Positions 45,420-56,058 of a stretch of DNA of 64,000 nt are shown here, piece by piece; position 1 is the stretch's first letter; each line of letters opens with the position of its first letter. The position numbers were made by a program, and so were the translations under genes. The notes beneath the pieces were generated by a model. That model ran no database searches and had not been told where the DNA came from. It saw only the letters and a program-made list of their open reading frames with translations. This DNA is from Plasmodium brasilianum (Eukaryota; Apicomplexa; Aconoidasida; Haemosporida; Plasmodiidae): assembly GCF_023973825.1 (NCBI RefSeq), contig NC_090117.1, positions 372,001 to 436,000 on the forward strand. Reading direction: 5' to 3'.

Positions 45420-47044
45420 GAATAATATGAAAAAAAATAAATAAAAAAGGAAAAAAAAAGGAAAAAAATATATACAAATTTTTCTATTAATATCGTACAT
45501 TTTGACATTTACCTATTATGTTGTTCCCCGTTTTTAATTTGTTATCCACCATAAGATACTCCTTTTTATATTTCGCCAAATCATCTTATAAATTTTTTTT
45601 TCTTGTGTTATCCCAATATTACCAAATTTTAAATAAATATAAAATACATATTACATAATATGTAATATATAACGTATATTTTTTTTTTTTTTTTTTTTTT
45701 AATCATTATTTGTCTCAAAAGCATATGCACATGCATTTGTATGTTATTTTTTTTAGTTTTACACATTATTCCAATTTTAATTTTTTGCCCCCTTTCAACC
45801 TTAGCATAATTTTAGCTTGTCCATTTCCCTTTCATTTTTTCTTCCCCTTTCCATCTTCTATTTTTGTCATTAAATATTTTGAAAACAGTCTGTTCAAAAT
45901 TTTACTGTTATTTCACGTTATAGTCTCATGAAGTACAAATGAAAAATATAGGTAAAATTAAATTAAATAGAATAAAATTAAGTAGAATAAAATTAAGTAG
46001 AATAAAATTAAGTAGAATAAAATTAAGTAGAATAAAATTAAGTAGAATAAAATTAAGTAGAATAAAATTAAATAGAATAAAATAAAATAAAATTAAATTA
46101 AATAGAATAAAATAGAATAAAATAGAATAAAATTAAATAGAATAAATTAAAATAAAATATGACAAATAAATACTACAAAGCGGTAAAAATAGCAAAAAAG
46201 CAATAACAACGGTAAAGCGGTAAAATAAAAGAACAAATGAAGAGGCGCGTGAAGATAAAAAAATGCGTTACTCTCAAACATTAAATAAGAGAACGCTATT
46301 AGTTGAATACGCATGTGTACCACTAAGCGAAATGCACATTGCACATGTTTAATTAAAAAAAAGGCGATTAATACTTATTTTGTGATACTAAAATCTGAAA
46401 TTTTTAATTTTAAAATTATAATATATTTTTTCCCCCTACCTCGTTTTTGTTTTTTTGTTTTTTTTTTAAATAATTTATTATAGAGCTATTTAATTAACTC
46501 TTCTTCAGTATTTGCCCCCAATTTGTATATGCTTAAGTTTGAAATTATGTTCTAACAGGCGTTCTGTATATTCTTGCCTGTACATGTTCTAAAATTGACT
46601 TTTTAATAAATACATTTGTTAGCACCTTTTTCTTATTTTTTCTTTTTGATTTCTTTTCGTTGAATAATTTATATTTTCCTTTCATTTATTCATTATTTCA
46701 TTTATACAAAGTAAACGTAACATGGCATTTATTTTTGTTCATGCTAGTCTTATTCTTCATATAATTTTTTTTAGTTTATTTTTTTACCTAATGCATAACT
46801 TAATATATTTGTATTCGTTCTTTTTTAGGGCTCTTTTCACACTTCTTCATCTGTATTTATATTTGGTTTATTCCCTTATAGCCATTTGGCGTACACAAAA
46901 TATATCTTTTTTTTATTTTTTTATTTCTAAACACTACAGAAATTTTCTAACTCTAGGGGTTCTCTCCCAAGGTAAGAAAAATTTTCTCTTCAATTTCCCC
47001 CCCTTTTTTTTTTTTTTTTTTACAATGAAATACAAGTACAAAAA
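45420..47044. other. Intergenic upstream of ORC5
   Basis: 1.6 kb. It holds a T21 tract (about 45679-45700) and a 15-bp AAAATTAAGTAGAAT array (45955-46150). An open frame at 46722-47057 is Phe/Leu/Tyr rich and overlaps the ORC5 start in another frame. A good donor-like CCAAG|GTAAGAAA at 46970 leaves a 5' UTR intron possible, but no exon partner is convincing. Confidence 0.55.
45955..46150. repeat. 15-bp minisatellite (AAAATTAAGTAGAAT)
   Basis: About eight clean copies followed by degenerate AAAATAGAAT and AAATTAAATAG variants, roughly 900-1090 bases upstream of the ORC5 start codon. Confidence 0.88.
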
Positions 47045-49756
47045 ATGTACAAACTAAAAAACAATGAAAGTGATATAAACTCTGATGATTGTAATGAAAC
47101 ATCACAGGAATGCATTTACCGCTTTAGCTCCCCAAAAAAACAAAAGAGCAATACTTTGAAGAATTCAAAAAAGATAGAACAAACTTATTCTATTTCAAAT
47201 TTCGAAAAATGGGAAGTTGTGAGTACAAATATGAACAATGAGAAGAATACAAAGAGAAAGGCTTCCAATACAAACTTAAAAAATAGCTCCCAAATTCAGG
47301 TAAATTTTGCAGGGTTAAAAAAAAATGAACAAGATTATGTGCAGCAAAAACGAAGTTTTGAAAAACTGCACGAAAGTGAGGGTGAACGGGAAACAAACGA
47401 CAATTACATTGAAGAGAGTGATTACGATGAAGAGGGTGATTACAATGAGCGGATCGGTTACGAGGATCAAGTCAGCTACGACACCCAGATCAGTAACAAC
47501 GAGACTGATAGGTATTGCGAATATAATGAGCGCAAAAAATGTCAAGCGTCAAGGGGGGATAACGTCAACAATTTGGGATCAATTCGCGAAAAGGAGCACA
47601 TGTTAGGCGAAATGGACGAAAAGATGCACATGTCAGCTAAAATGGACGAAAAGATGCACATGTCAGCTAAAATGGATGAAAATGTGACCAGTTCAGTCGA
47701 ATTGGATGAAAATGTGAACAGTTCAGACGAATTGGACGAAAATGTGAACAGTTCAGACGAATTGGACGAAAATGTGAACAGTTCAGACGAGTTAGACGAA
47801 TACAATAGTTTATATGACGAAGAACTGAATGAAATGATCGGTGAGGGTCATTTTAAGGAACTAATTCCAGCAATACCACACGATATTTTAAATTCATATA
47901 TTGCTTGTTTAAAAACGTGTGGATTTGAAAGAGAAGTGCAACTACATCGACTAATTAATCTCTTAGGTGATTTAAGGGACCCTATTTCAGTTATTCAAGT
48001 GTTAGGATTGCCAGGAATGGGGAAAACAAAAGTAGTTAAAAATTTTATAAAATTAATGAATGTTCCTTTTGCTTATGTTAACTGCTTAATGGCTGTTTAT
48101 CAATCAGGTAGATCAGCCAAAAATGTTATATTTCATACTATACTAAAAGATTTAAGTATTAATTTGCTGAAAGAGTTTAATGAATATAAGAAAGTAAATA
48201 ATATTATGAACTGTTCATATGATCCAACAAAATTAGTGCCTACCAGTGTTTCTAACACGGACAACTTTTTTAATATCCTACATAAGCTTTTGTCATTTAG
48301 GCCTGACGACGAGCAGGGTTTGGAAAAAATAGCATCTAAAAAGAAAAAAAAAGGAGCAGCAGTAGGAGAAGCATCGGGAGAGGAAAATAATGGCGGCAGA
48401 ATAAATAGCCCAGTGAACGGGAATAATGCGGAAGAAAAGGAAAACAAAAAAAAGTGCAGGAATAACAAGAATCATTATTATAAAGACAAATTATATGATC
48501 GTTCAGTAGTTTTCATTCTGGACAATATTAGATACTTGGTTCGAACGCATCCTGACTTGTTCTATGCCTTAACTAGAATACATGAATATATAAAAGGACC
48601 TTATGCCGATGTAACAAAAGCGAATAAGATAACAAGAGGGTTATGTGTTATATTAATAAATAGATCACCATTACCAGATGAAATTTTTGATGGGTTACCT
48701 CAACCTCCTACTGTTTGGTTTGACTCATATACAGCTGATATGTGTAAGAATATTCTGTACAGATTATATGAAACTATGTGTTTTGAATCTCTGTTAACAT
48801 ACAATGATAAGGACTTAAAAATTTTTTACGTAAAAGATAATAAAAAAGAATTTTTAATAAAAAAAAAGAATGTTATATTAAACAACGATGTAATATATGA
48901 TATATGGTGTAGATATATTGACTATATTGTTAATGTGTCTTATAAAGATTACAAGAGTGATTTTCATGAACTGCTATTTATATGTTCCCATATGTGGCCA
49001 TTATTTATTAGACCTATTATAGAAGGATCTTTAGAACCGATTGTAGAAAATATGAATGCATTACAAAGGAATATTGACACACACATACGAGTTGCAACAT
49101 ATAATCATGCTAGTCACTTCACATTTGAATTAATCGATTCTGTTTTTCTAAATGAAAGTAATTTAAAAAATAAAATTGATTTATCTTTTTATTCAAAAAT
49201 TTTGTTAGTAGGAGCCTACCTAGCTTCTAGGAATTTACCCATAACAGATAAAAGGTTTTTCAATGCTACAGTAAAAGGAGGTGCTTTTAGTTTACCGAAA
49301 AAAAGAAAAACAAGAAATAAAAATGAGTCCATTTTAACGTTAATAGGTCAAGCAATTCCAAAAAATTTTACTTTTATTAGATGGTTATGTTTAACAGATT
49401 GTTTATTAGTATGTTTCTTTGATGAACAATTAATTTTAAATAGTTTAATATGTCATCAGATAAATACATTAATACAGCTAGGTTTTATTACTTTTTCTTC
49501 CTCTAATAATTTATCTTGCCTAGTCAGAAATAGTTTAATGAATGGAGTACAATGGAGTGGATATTGTGGTAGTGCTCTTTTAAACTCAACTAATAATTTT
49601 TCCTCTCCAAATAATAATATCTTTTCTGAAACTACTAATTCTATGGCCTATGAGTCGCTAGATCCTTATTCTAAGTTGGTCATTCACGTACCTGAAGAGA
49701 CGATCAGGAGCATTTCCAAGGAGATGAAAATACCCCTGGACGAGTTGATCCTTTAG
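47045..49756 (+). CDS. ORC5: Origin recognition complex subunit 5
   Basis: 903 aa, single exon. ORC5 is an AAA+ subunit of the six-protein complex that marks origins and loads MCM helicase in the nucleus. Walker A is GLPGMGKTKVVKNF at about residue 321, in the context LINLLGDLRDPISVIQVLGL. Walker B is VVFILDNIRYLV at about 488. Downstream AAA+ lid (RGLCVILINRSPLPDEIFDG, then PPTVWFDSYTADMCKNIL) and winged-helix-type C-terminus (LLVGAYLASRNLPITDKRFF) follow the ORC5 order. The family is usually about 435 aa. The first 270 residues are an extra hydrophilic region with MDEKMHMSAK and LDENVNSSDE repeats, and a Lys/Gly/Asn insert at about 425-470 lies between Walker A and B. The start is the first ATG in frame after a T18 tract. 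A 7-base-upstream out-of-frame ATG (47024) could lower translation. Confidence 0.93.
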   Translation: MYKLKNNESDINSDDCNETSQECIYRFSSPKKQKSNTLKNSKKIEQTYSISNFEKWEVVSTNMNNEKNTKRKASNTNLKNSSQIQVNFAGLKKNEQDYVQQKRSFEKLHESEGERETNDNYIEESDYDEEGDYNERIGYEDQVSYDTQISNNETDRYCEYNERKKCQASRGDNVNNLGSIREKEHMLGEMDEKMHMSAKMDEKMHMSAKMDENVTSSVELDENVNSSDELDENVNSSDELDENVNSSDELDEYNSLYDEELNEMIGEGHFKELIPAIPHDILNSYIACLKTCGFEREVQLHRLINLLGDLRDPISVIQVLGLPGMGKTKVVKNFIKLMNVPFAYVNCLMAVYQSGRSAKNVIFHTILKDLSINLLKEFNEYKKVNNIMNCSYDPTKLVPTSVSNTDNFFNILHKLLSFRPDDEQGLEKIASKKKKKGAAVGEASGEENNGGRINSPVNGNNAEEKENKKKCRNNKNHYYKDKLYDRSVVFILDNIRYLVRTHPDLFYALTRIHEYIKGPYADVTKANKITRGLCVILINRSPLPDEIFDGLPQPPTVWFDSYTADMCKNILYRLYETMCFESLLTYNDKDLKIFYVKDNKKEFLIKKKNVILNNDVIYDIWCRYIDYIVNVSYKDYKSDFHELLFICSHMWPLFIRPIIEGSLEPIVENMNALQRNIDTHIRVATYNHASHFTFELIDSVFLNESNLKNKIDLSFYSKILLVGAYLASRNLPITDKRFFNATVKGGAFSLPKKRKTRNKNESILTLIGQAIPKNFTFIRWLCLTDCLLVCFFDEQLILNSLICHQINTLIQLGFITFSSSNNLSCLVRNSLMNGVQWSGYCGSALLNSTNNFSSPNNNIFSETTNSMAYESLDPYSKLVIHVPEETIRSISKEMKIPLDELIL
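47613..47805 (+). repeat. 24-30-bp coding repeats in ORC5 N-terminus
   Basis: Two adjacent in-frame arrays. One encodes three copies of MDEKMHMSAK-like units, the other four copies of LDENVNSSDE (30 bp each). The extension is acidic and repetitive, of a kind often species-variable. Confidence 0.82.
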
Positions 49757-49837
49757 ATGAACAAAGAGGCTCGTTCGCCTCTCCATACGCGCATTCGGGG
49801 TGCTACCCCTGCATATATATAAGTCGCGACCTGCACT

Positions 49838-50085
49838 TTTTTATTTATTCATCTATTTATTCATTTATTTATTCATTTATTTATTCATTTATTTATTCAT
49901 TTATTTATTCATTTATTTATTCATCTATTTATTCATTTATTTATTCATTTATCTATTCATTTATTTATTCATCTATTTATTCATTTATTTATTCATCTAT
50001 TTATTCATTTATTTATTCATTTATTTATCTATTTATTTATCCATTTATTTATCCATTTATTTATCCAATTATTTCTTTATTTTAA
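49838..50085. repeat. 12-bp minisatellite (TATTTATTCATT) in the ORC5 3' region
   Basis: About twenty copies of a 12-bp unit, with CATC and TATC variants, begin about 80 bases after the ORC5 stop codon, so they are probably in its 3' UTR. The frame reads Leu-Phe-Ile-Tyr repeats. Confidence 0.92.
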
Positions 50086-50497
50086 TTATTTTTTTTTTTT
50101 TCTGAATTGTGCAATATTAAACGCTTGTAGATGTGCGTGTGTGCGTTGTGGACGGGGGGAGAAGGGTAGACCAAACTGTATGCTCATTCTGCTTCACCAT
50201 TTTGAAAAGTCAGGAAATATTTTAAAATATTTTGAAAAATGAACACATGGTTCCACATGCACTTAAGTTTGTTTTCACTGAATACACGTACACACATTCA
50301 CATACCAATGCGCAGTAACAGTAGCACATTTTTTTTTTTTTTGATTTGGAATGTAAATACGATGTTTTTATTTTCACTAAATTTAAAGAGGAGCAAAAGA
50401 TTATTTTAACTCACACGTTACAGCACTCGCATCAGTATGTACGCGTGCGTGTATTTCCTCATCAAATAGCTCGAAAAAAAAAAAAAAAAAAAAAAAA

Positions 50498-50755
50498 GAG
50501 ATGAAAAGAGATGAAAAGAGATGAGAAGAGAAGAAAAGAGATGAAAAGAGATGAGAAGAGAAGAAAAGAGATGAAAAGAGAAGAAATGAGAAGAAAGCGT
50601 ATTAAAAAAAGGGTAATAAAAAAAGTGATAAAAAAGGTGATAAAAAAAGTGATAAAAAAGGTGATAAAAAAAGTGATAAAAAAAGTGATAAAAAAGGTGA
50701 TAAAAAAAGTGATAAAAAAAGTGATAAAAAAAGTGATAAAAAAAATAATACGAAA
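50498..50755. repeat. Two abutting short arrays: GAGATGAAAA and GTGATAAAAAAA
   Basis: About ten copies of a 10-11-bp GAGATGAAAA/GAGAAGAAAA unit, then about twelve copies of a 12-13-bp GTGATAAAAAAA/GGTGATAAAAAA unit. They lie 320-580 bases beyond the RPB2 stop codon. Confidence 0.88.
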
Positions 50756-51075
50756 GAATAACAAAATAACATTCAAAAGTGGTTTAATTAATGTAAAAAT
50801 GGGAAACATAAAAAATTAAGCAAAAAAAAAAAAAAAAAATAGTATGCACACGTGAACATACACCTATATAAAAATGTAAACATACATAAACATATACATA
50901 CATACACACAGAGATATTTGGTACACTACCAAGATACACGCCATTTGAGGGAGGAGCCATCTTTCGTTGCAGCACTTTACAAAACACATACATGTTCACC
51001 TAGTTATATCAAAATGAATGCATTAAAATGCTGCTTTCACATTTATTCACTCTGGACAGGGAGCCTCTAACCCGC

Positions 51076-54000
51076 TCACATGTCCTCGAGCACAAGCTTG
51101 GGGTATATAGCCATGGTCATAAGTTCCTGAAACAACAATTTGCATGCATAGGGAATGTAAATCTGGGAAATGTTCGTTTTGCTATTACACACAGTACATT
51201 CGTAGGCATTTTTGTTAATGTCAGCAATACAACATAAACCACAGTTATCACAAACATGTACACGATAAGCATCACTTTCTTCAAATAATCTTTCTTTGAG
51301 CATTTTTGCTGAACCATGTGAAATCATACAATCTCTTTCCATTTCACCAAAACGTAGACCACCATCTCTTGATCTTCCTTCTGTTGGTTGACGTGTAATC
51401 ATAGTTAAAGGTCCTCTACTTCTAGCATGTATTTTATCTTCAACCATATGTTTTAACCTTTGATAATAAGTCGGACCAATAAAAATTTTTGATTTTAACA
51501 TTTTCCCATTATGTCCATTATATAATATATCATTTCCATATTTCTCATATCCTAATTTATGCAATTTATTTGAAATTTCTTGAACTGTTATTTTAGAAAA
51601 TGGTGTTGCATCCCCTTCACTTCCTTCTATTGCTGCCACTTTTCCTGACAAACATTCTACTAAATGCCCAATAGTCATACGAGATGGAACAGCATGTGGA
51701 TTCATAATTATATCTGGATATGTACCATCTGAACTAAATGGCATATCTTCAATTCTATATGTAATTCCTATTGTACCCTTTTGTCCATGTCTACTTGCAA
51801 ATTTATCACCTATCTGTGGGATACGGACAGAACGTACTTTTACCTTAGCAAATTTGTTTCCTCTACTATTTGATGATAACATAACTGTGTCAACTACTCC
51901 ATTTTCATTTGCTCGTAAACTTAAAGAACAATCTTTTTTATATTGTTTTAATATATTTGAGGTACTAATTGTTAACGTTGGTAATTCTGTATCATCTTTT
52001 GTAGTGGTACTAATAGCTGTTGTTCCATATTTTGCATTATTTGTACTTGCATAGTACGTATCTCCTCCACCAGCTGTAGTACTATAATATGTTGTACTGG
52101 ATGGACTAGCAGATATAATACTTGGTGCACCAACAACACCGCCACCGCTACCACCATCAATACTATACTTATCACTAACAGGTGAATCTGGAGGACTGTC
52201 CAGAACGTTTGATGAAATTATAGGAGAAGCATACGGGCTATCAACATTTCCACGTGTTAACAAAGAACTACTCAATGAAGAGGATGTATGACCACCACCA
52301 CTACTAGCAGCAGCAGAAGAAGATAATGCAGAAGATGAAGTCAAAGAAGAAGAAGAGATAGCACCTGTGCTACTATAAACCTGTGTTGTAGGCACCTTTC
52401 TTTGTATGACTATATCATCTTCATCCTCGATGTTCGGTGATACCTTTCCTATTATTACATCATCTCCTAAAACCCTAATTCCTGGAGCTATTAGTCCATC
52501 ATCATCTAACTTTGTATAGTCTGCTCTTTTTAAATTTTTAACAACTCTGATGGACGGTTTTTCAAACGACTCAATAATTAAACTACCTTGTTGTTTCTCT
52601 TCACTGGTGTAACTACGATAGAATACGCTCCTGAACAAACCTCTATCAATAGATGACTGGTTCATAATTAAACTGTCTTCTTGATTATATCCAGTATAAC
52701 ACATAATTGCAACAATAGCATTAATTCCTGCAGGTAAATCCCGGAATCGTAAGTACTCCATTACCTTGGTACATACTAATGGTCTTTGTGGATAGTATAA
52801 CAAATGAGCTAATGTATCTAATCGTATATTAAAATTTGTAACATATATACCCATAGCTTGTTTACCCATTGCACTTTGATATGTATTACGAGGGCTTTGA
52901 TTATGATCACTAAATGGTATAATAGAAGCACAGACGCCTAGTATTAAGGATGGATGTATTTCACAATGAGTATAATTATTATAATATCCTGTACCTGTCT
53001 TTAAATCATCAATAAACATACTGATCATAGTCGTCTCTTCTTCTTCACAGTCAATATATTCTATAATGCCTTCTTGTATTAAATAATCCCAATTATACGT
53101 ATCTGGATGTTTAGATATGTTTCTAACATGCTCCTTAGTTAATTTCAATCTATTTTCACCATTCACATTCTTAACAACATATAATGGTCTCATTGCCCTA
53201 CCCGAATCGGTAAAAATTTTAATTTCTTTACTGTTTACATCTCTAACAATAGATGCTTCAGGTGATATATCACATCGTCTTCTTAACTCATACAATGTTT
53301 CAATTAAATTGTCAATTTGATTAAAACATCCTACCCATTTTCCATTTAGAAACAATTTTACTTTTTCCTTCATTAATTGAGGAGGCACTTCATCTAAGGA
53401 TTCTAAACCCCATTCTAATAAAAACTCATATATATTATTAGTAGAGGTACCAACACTTATATCACACATTAAAGATAAATTTTTAACAAGACCAACGGAT
53501 TGTCCTTCTGGTGTTTCAAATGGACATATCATACCCCAATGTGTATTATGTAATTGCCTTGGTTTAGCCATCTTCCCTTCTCTACCCAAAGGGGTGTTCA
53601 ATCTTCTCAAATGGGACAAACAAGAAGAATAGGTTAACCGGTTTAATACTTGTGCTACACCTGTTCTGATTACTTTTCCATCTTTATCCTTTCCCCAGTT
53701 ACCTGTAGCTAATTGATACTGCATTCCTTGAGTAATTTGTGAACAACTCCTAATAGCACCAGCTACATCAAATGGTTTATTGTTATCTATTTGTCTTTGT
53801 AATACTCTTCTTACATCTTTTGCCATTTTCCTAAAGTACGTTGAAAAGCTACTTGCCATCAATGGTCCAGCTATATCTAATCTTTTTTTCCCAAAATGAT
53901 CTCTATCATCTTCTTTAATTCGTCCTAACTCTGCTAATAATAATCTATTTATCATATAACCGATAAAATATGATTTTTTACTTTCTACCCCTGGACCTGT

Positions 54001-55338
54001 ACCCATATGTGGTAATACCTCTTTACGTAGCAATTCCTTTGCATATAAAATTCTCTTTTCTCTAGAAGCACCAACAGTAGGTCCTCTCTTCCCAATAAAA
54101 TCTAAACAAATATCTTGTGTAGGATAATCAATACATTCTTCTAATGTTTCTCTTAAAGTATTTATCATCAACTTGTCATTAAAATCATATACAATTCTTT
54201 GTAATATATCTCTATCTGAGGTACATCCTAACGCTCGAAATAATATACCAACAGATATTTCGGTCCTTATATATGGTAATGTTGCTACTAATTGTCCACC
54301 TGCTTTGGACGAACTACTATTACTACTACCCCGAGATACACCTACTCCTGTTCCTCCTTTGGTTTTCATTTTTACAGAAAATGCAGAAGTCGCTTGAGAC
54401 TTTTCCATCTGTGATCTAATTTCTGCTATCCATCCAAATTTCGATGGTTGCTTTTTTTTAAATACATAAATAAAATTATTAGCCATTCGTTCTTGTGCTA
54501 CTAATACCTTTTCTCCTCCGTTAACAATGAAGTAACCACCTTGATCAAATGCACATTCCCCCATATCTGCAATTTCATTTTCTGGTAATCCTTTGGTCCA
54601 ACAGAACATTGATTTTAACATTAACGGTATTCTCCCTAAATTTATCCTCTCATATATAAATTTTTCTTTTAATATTTGCTTCTTTGTTACTTCATCTATT
54701 ATATATGTGTTCTGTTCTATGTCTATATATATAGCTGATGAGTATGTTAAATTACGTAACCGTGCTTCTTGAGGCCATAAATTTTTATTTATCATATTCC
54801 TTTCATCATAAAATGGTCTATCTAAAGATAACTGTCCAAATTTTAAAGAATATATTATATTATTATTTTCTTCTTTATCTGATCTGTATTGTGGTTGTGG
54901 TCTTATTTCAATCTGTGGATGTTCATCTATAATTTCTTGCATCCTATATTCTATAAAGTCGTTATAACTCTCTATCTGCTGGTTCACCAATCCATGACTA
55001 CCAAAAAACGACCCTATTACAACCCAGCTGTCCTCCTCCGTTATCTGCTCCTCATCGCTTTCTTCCTCTTCCTTGGGGGCCTCTGCAGGGAGGGGCAAAG
55101 AATCAACAAAATGGGAAACCCGAGAAAAGCAAAAAAATATGGCATAAACGAGAAAAGTAAAAAAATATGGCATAAACGAGAAAAGCAAAAAAATATGGCA
55201 TAAACGAGAAAAGTAAAAAAATATGCAGTGTGTGCATGCACAAGGGAAGCGCTTCTTCACTGGTACACGTTCCATAAAATAATCACCTGGACTCACAAAC
55301 TCCTTGAGGATATAAGATGATTCAATCTTAACAGCCAT
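51076..55338 (-). CDS. RPB2: RNA polymerase II second-largest subunit, two exons
   Basis: Exon 1 is 55338-55287 and exon 2 is 55082-51076, joined as KEFVSP|EAPKEEEE, about 1352 aa spliced. The subunit forms half the active cleft of nuclear RNA polymerase II. Motifs in order include NGGEKVLVAQERMANNFIY, LTYSSCLSHLRRLNTPLGRE, CPFETPEGQSVGLVKNL, GYNQEDSLIMNQSSIDRGLF, KFASRHGQKGTIGITY, and MNPHAVPSRMTIGHLVECLS. The C-terminal zinc site is CDNCGLCC...CTVC, and the end is LLFQELMTMAIYPKLVLEDM. These identify Pol II rather than Pol I or III homologues. The insert of about 140 residues at about 913-1050 (spliced), Ser/Thr/Gly-rich, lies between IQRKVPTTQVY and the DCSLSLRANENGVVD block; yeast Rpb2 is 1224 aa. 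The retained-intron reading adds 68 residues of Phe-rich repeat and is not the family sequence. Confidence 0.96.
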   Translation of the reverse strand: MAVKIESSYILKEFVSPGDYFMERVPVKKRFPCACTHCIFFYFSRLCHIFLLFSFMPYFFTFLVYAIFFCFSRVSHFVDSLPLPAEAPKEEEESDEEQITEEDSWVVIGSFFGSHGLVNQQIESYNDFIEYRMQEIIDEHPQIEIRPQPQYRSDKEENNNIIYSLKFGQLSLDRPFYDERNMINKNLWPQEARLRNLTYSSAIYIDIEQNTYIIDEVTKKQILKEKFIYERINLGRIPLMLKSMFCWTKGLPENEIADMGECAFDQGGYFIVNGGEKVLVAQERMANNFIYVFKKKQPSKFGWIAEIRSQMEKSQATSAFSVKMKTKGGTGVGVSRGSSNSSSSKAGGQLVATLPYIRTEISVGILFRALGCTSDRDILQRIVYDFNDKLMINTLRETLEECIDYPTQDICLDFIGKRGPTVGASREKRILYAKELLRKEVLPHMGTGPGVESKKSYFIGYMINRLLLAELGRIKEDDRDHFGKKRLDIAGPLMASSFSTYFRKMAKDVRRVLQRQIDNNKPFDVAGAIRSCSQITQGMQYQLATGNWGKDKDGKVIRTGVAQVLNRLTYSSCLSHLRRLNTPLGREGKMAKPRQLHNTHWGMICPFETPEGQSVGLVKNLSLMCDISVGTSTNNIYEFLLEWGLESLDEVPPQLMKEKVKLFLNGKWVGCFNQIDNLIETLYELRRRCDISPEASIVRDVNSKEIKIFTDSGRAMRPLYVVKNVNGENRLKLTKEHVRNISKHPDTYNWDYLIQEGIIEYIDCEEEETTMISMFIDDLKTGTGYYNNYTHCEIHPSLILGVCASIIPFSDHNQSPRNTYQSAMGKQAMGIYVTNFNIRLDTLAHLLYYPQRPLVCTKVMEYLRFRDLPAGINAIVAIMCYTGYNQEDSLIMNQSSIDRGLFRSVFYRSYTSEEKQQGSLIIESFEKPSIRVVKNLKRADYTKLDDDGLIAPGIRVLGDDVIIGKVSPNIEDEDDIVIQRKVPTTQVYSSTGAISSSSLTSSSALSSSAAASSGGGHTSSSLSSSLLTRGNVDSPYASPIISSNVLDSPPDSPVSDKYSIDGGSGGGVVGAPSIISASPSSTTYYSTTAGGGDTYYASTNNAKYGTTAISTTTKDDTELPTLTISTSNILKQYKKDCSLSLRANENGVVDTVMLSSNSRGNKFAKVKVRSVRIPQIGDKFASRHGQKGTIGITYRIEDMPFSSDGTYPDIIMNPHAVPSRMTIGHLVECLSGKVAAIEGSEGDATPFSKITVQEISNKLHKLGYEKYGNDILYNGHNGKMLKSKIFIGPTYYQRLKHMVEDKIHARSRGPLTMITRQPTEGRSRDGGLRFGEMERDCMISHGSAKMLKERLFEESDAYRVHVCDNCGLCCIADINKNAYECTVCNSKTNISQIYIPYACKLLFQELMTMAIYPKLVLEDM
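55083..55286 (-). other. RPB2 intron, 204 nt, open in frame, with 28-bp repeats
   Basis: Donor CCAG|GTGATTATT and acceptor CTCCCTGCAG. The intron is 3 x 68 nt and has no stop in the coding frame, so gene finders read through it. It holds about 3.5 copies of a 28-bp unit (AAAAAATATGGCATAAACGA core, 55125-55220). Confidence 0.85.
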
Positions 55339-56027
55339 TTTGAAATTTGAAAAAATGAAAACCGAAGTTATATATTACTCCAGTATTTTCCACTTTCGTT
55401 AAAAATAAAATTTAAAAAGAATAAAAATAAAATAAAATAAAAAAAAAAAATAAAAAAATAAAAATAAAAATGTTAAATAAACTTCAACCCCACGTCAACA
55501 ATCACAGTACGTAAGGCTTTTTTTTTTTTTGCAAATGCTAATCATTGTACATAGAGAGCGAAAAAAAAAAGAAATGCCTTTCAACTTGTGCCACTCTGTA
55601 TACATACAAATATATGCATAAGTACGTACATACGCACACGTACATAAACATATATACGTTTATCTATACGATTATCTACAAGTTCATATATACGTTTATA
55701 TACATACCCACCCAATGGGACTCAAAAGCACGTTTGCCCACTTATGGCATGTTTTTTTTTTTTTTTTTTTTTTTGTAAAATACAATCTTTAAAATGCAGC
55801 AAAGGTAAGAGAATCATCCGACCATTTATAAATATGTACGTTCATTATTTACATATTCATTCGAGCTAAAATAAGCACGTACATGTTTTCACATATATTT
55901 ATTCCCGTTTATATAAATATATGTATAATTGCAAAAAATTTTGCGATTACAAATGTACAGTTTGGCCTGCCAAACTTAAAATTTGCGGGATATTATTATT
56001 CTCTCTCTACATATATATTATATATAA

Positions 56028-56058
<31 letters not shown>

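Larger units (their letters stand above)
49757..51075. other. Convergent 3' spacer, ORC5 / RPB2
   Basis: No gene. It holds a 12-bp TATTTATTCATT array (49838-50085), an A24 tract (about 50475-50497), a GAGATGAAAA array (50498-50600) and a GTGATAAAAAAA array (50605-50750). Predicted poly-Ile/Phe and Lys/Val ORFs here are repeat readings on either strand. Confidence 0.65.

Noticed and set aside
46722..47057. 111-codon ORF with TM-like Phe/Leu/Tyr segments before ORC5
   Set aside because: T-rich non-coding DNA in this genome gives such hydrophobic ORFs commonly. It overlaps the ORC5 start in another frame and has no recognisable motif.
49800..50105. 101-codon poly Leu-Phe-Ile-Tyr ORF
   Set aside because: This is the 12-bp TATTTATTCATT array in the ORC5 3' region.
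50462..50819. Lys/Val/Ile and Phe/Ile/Thr ORFs on both strands
   Set aside because: They are simple-repeat readings of GAGATGAAAA and GTGATAAAAAAA arrays.
51076..55338. RPB2 as a single 1420-residue exon
   Set aside because: The segment FPCACTHCIFFYFSRLCHIF and its repeats is absent from RPB2 families, is encoded by a 28-bp tandem repeat and is flanked by good splice sites; it is an intron.
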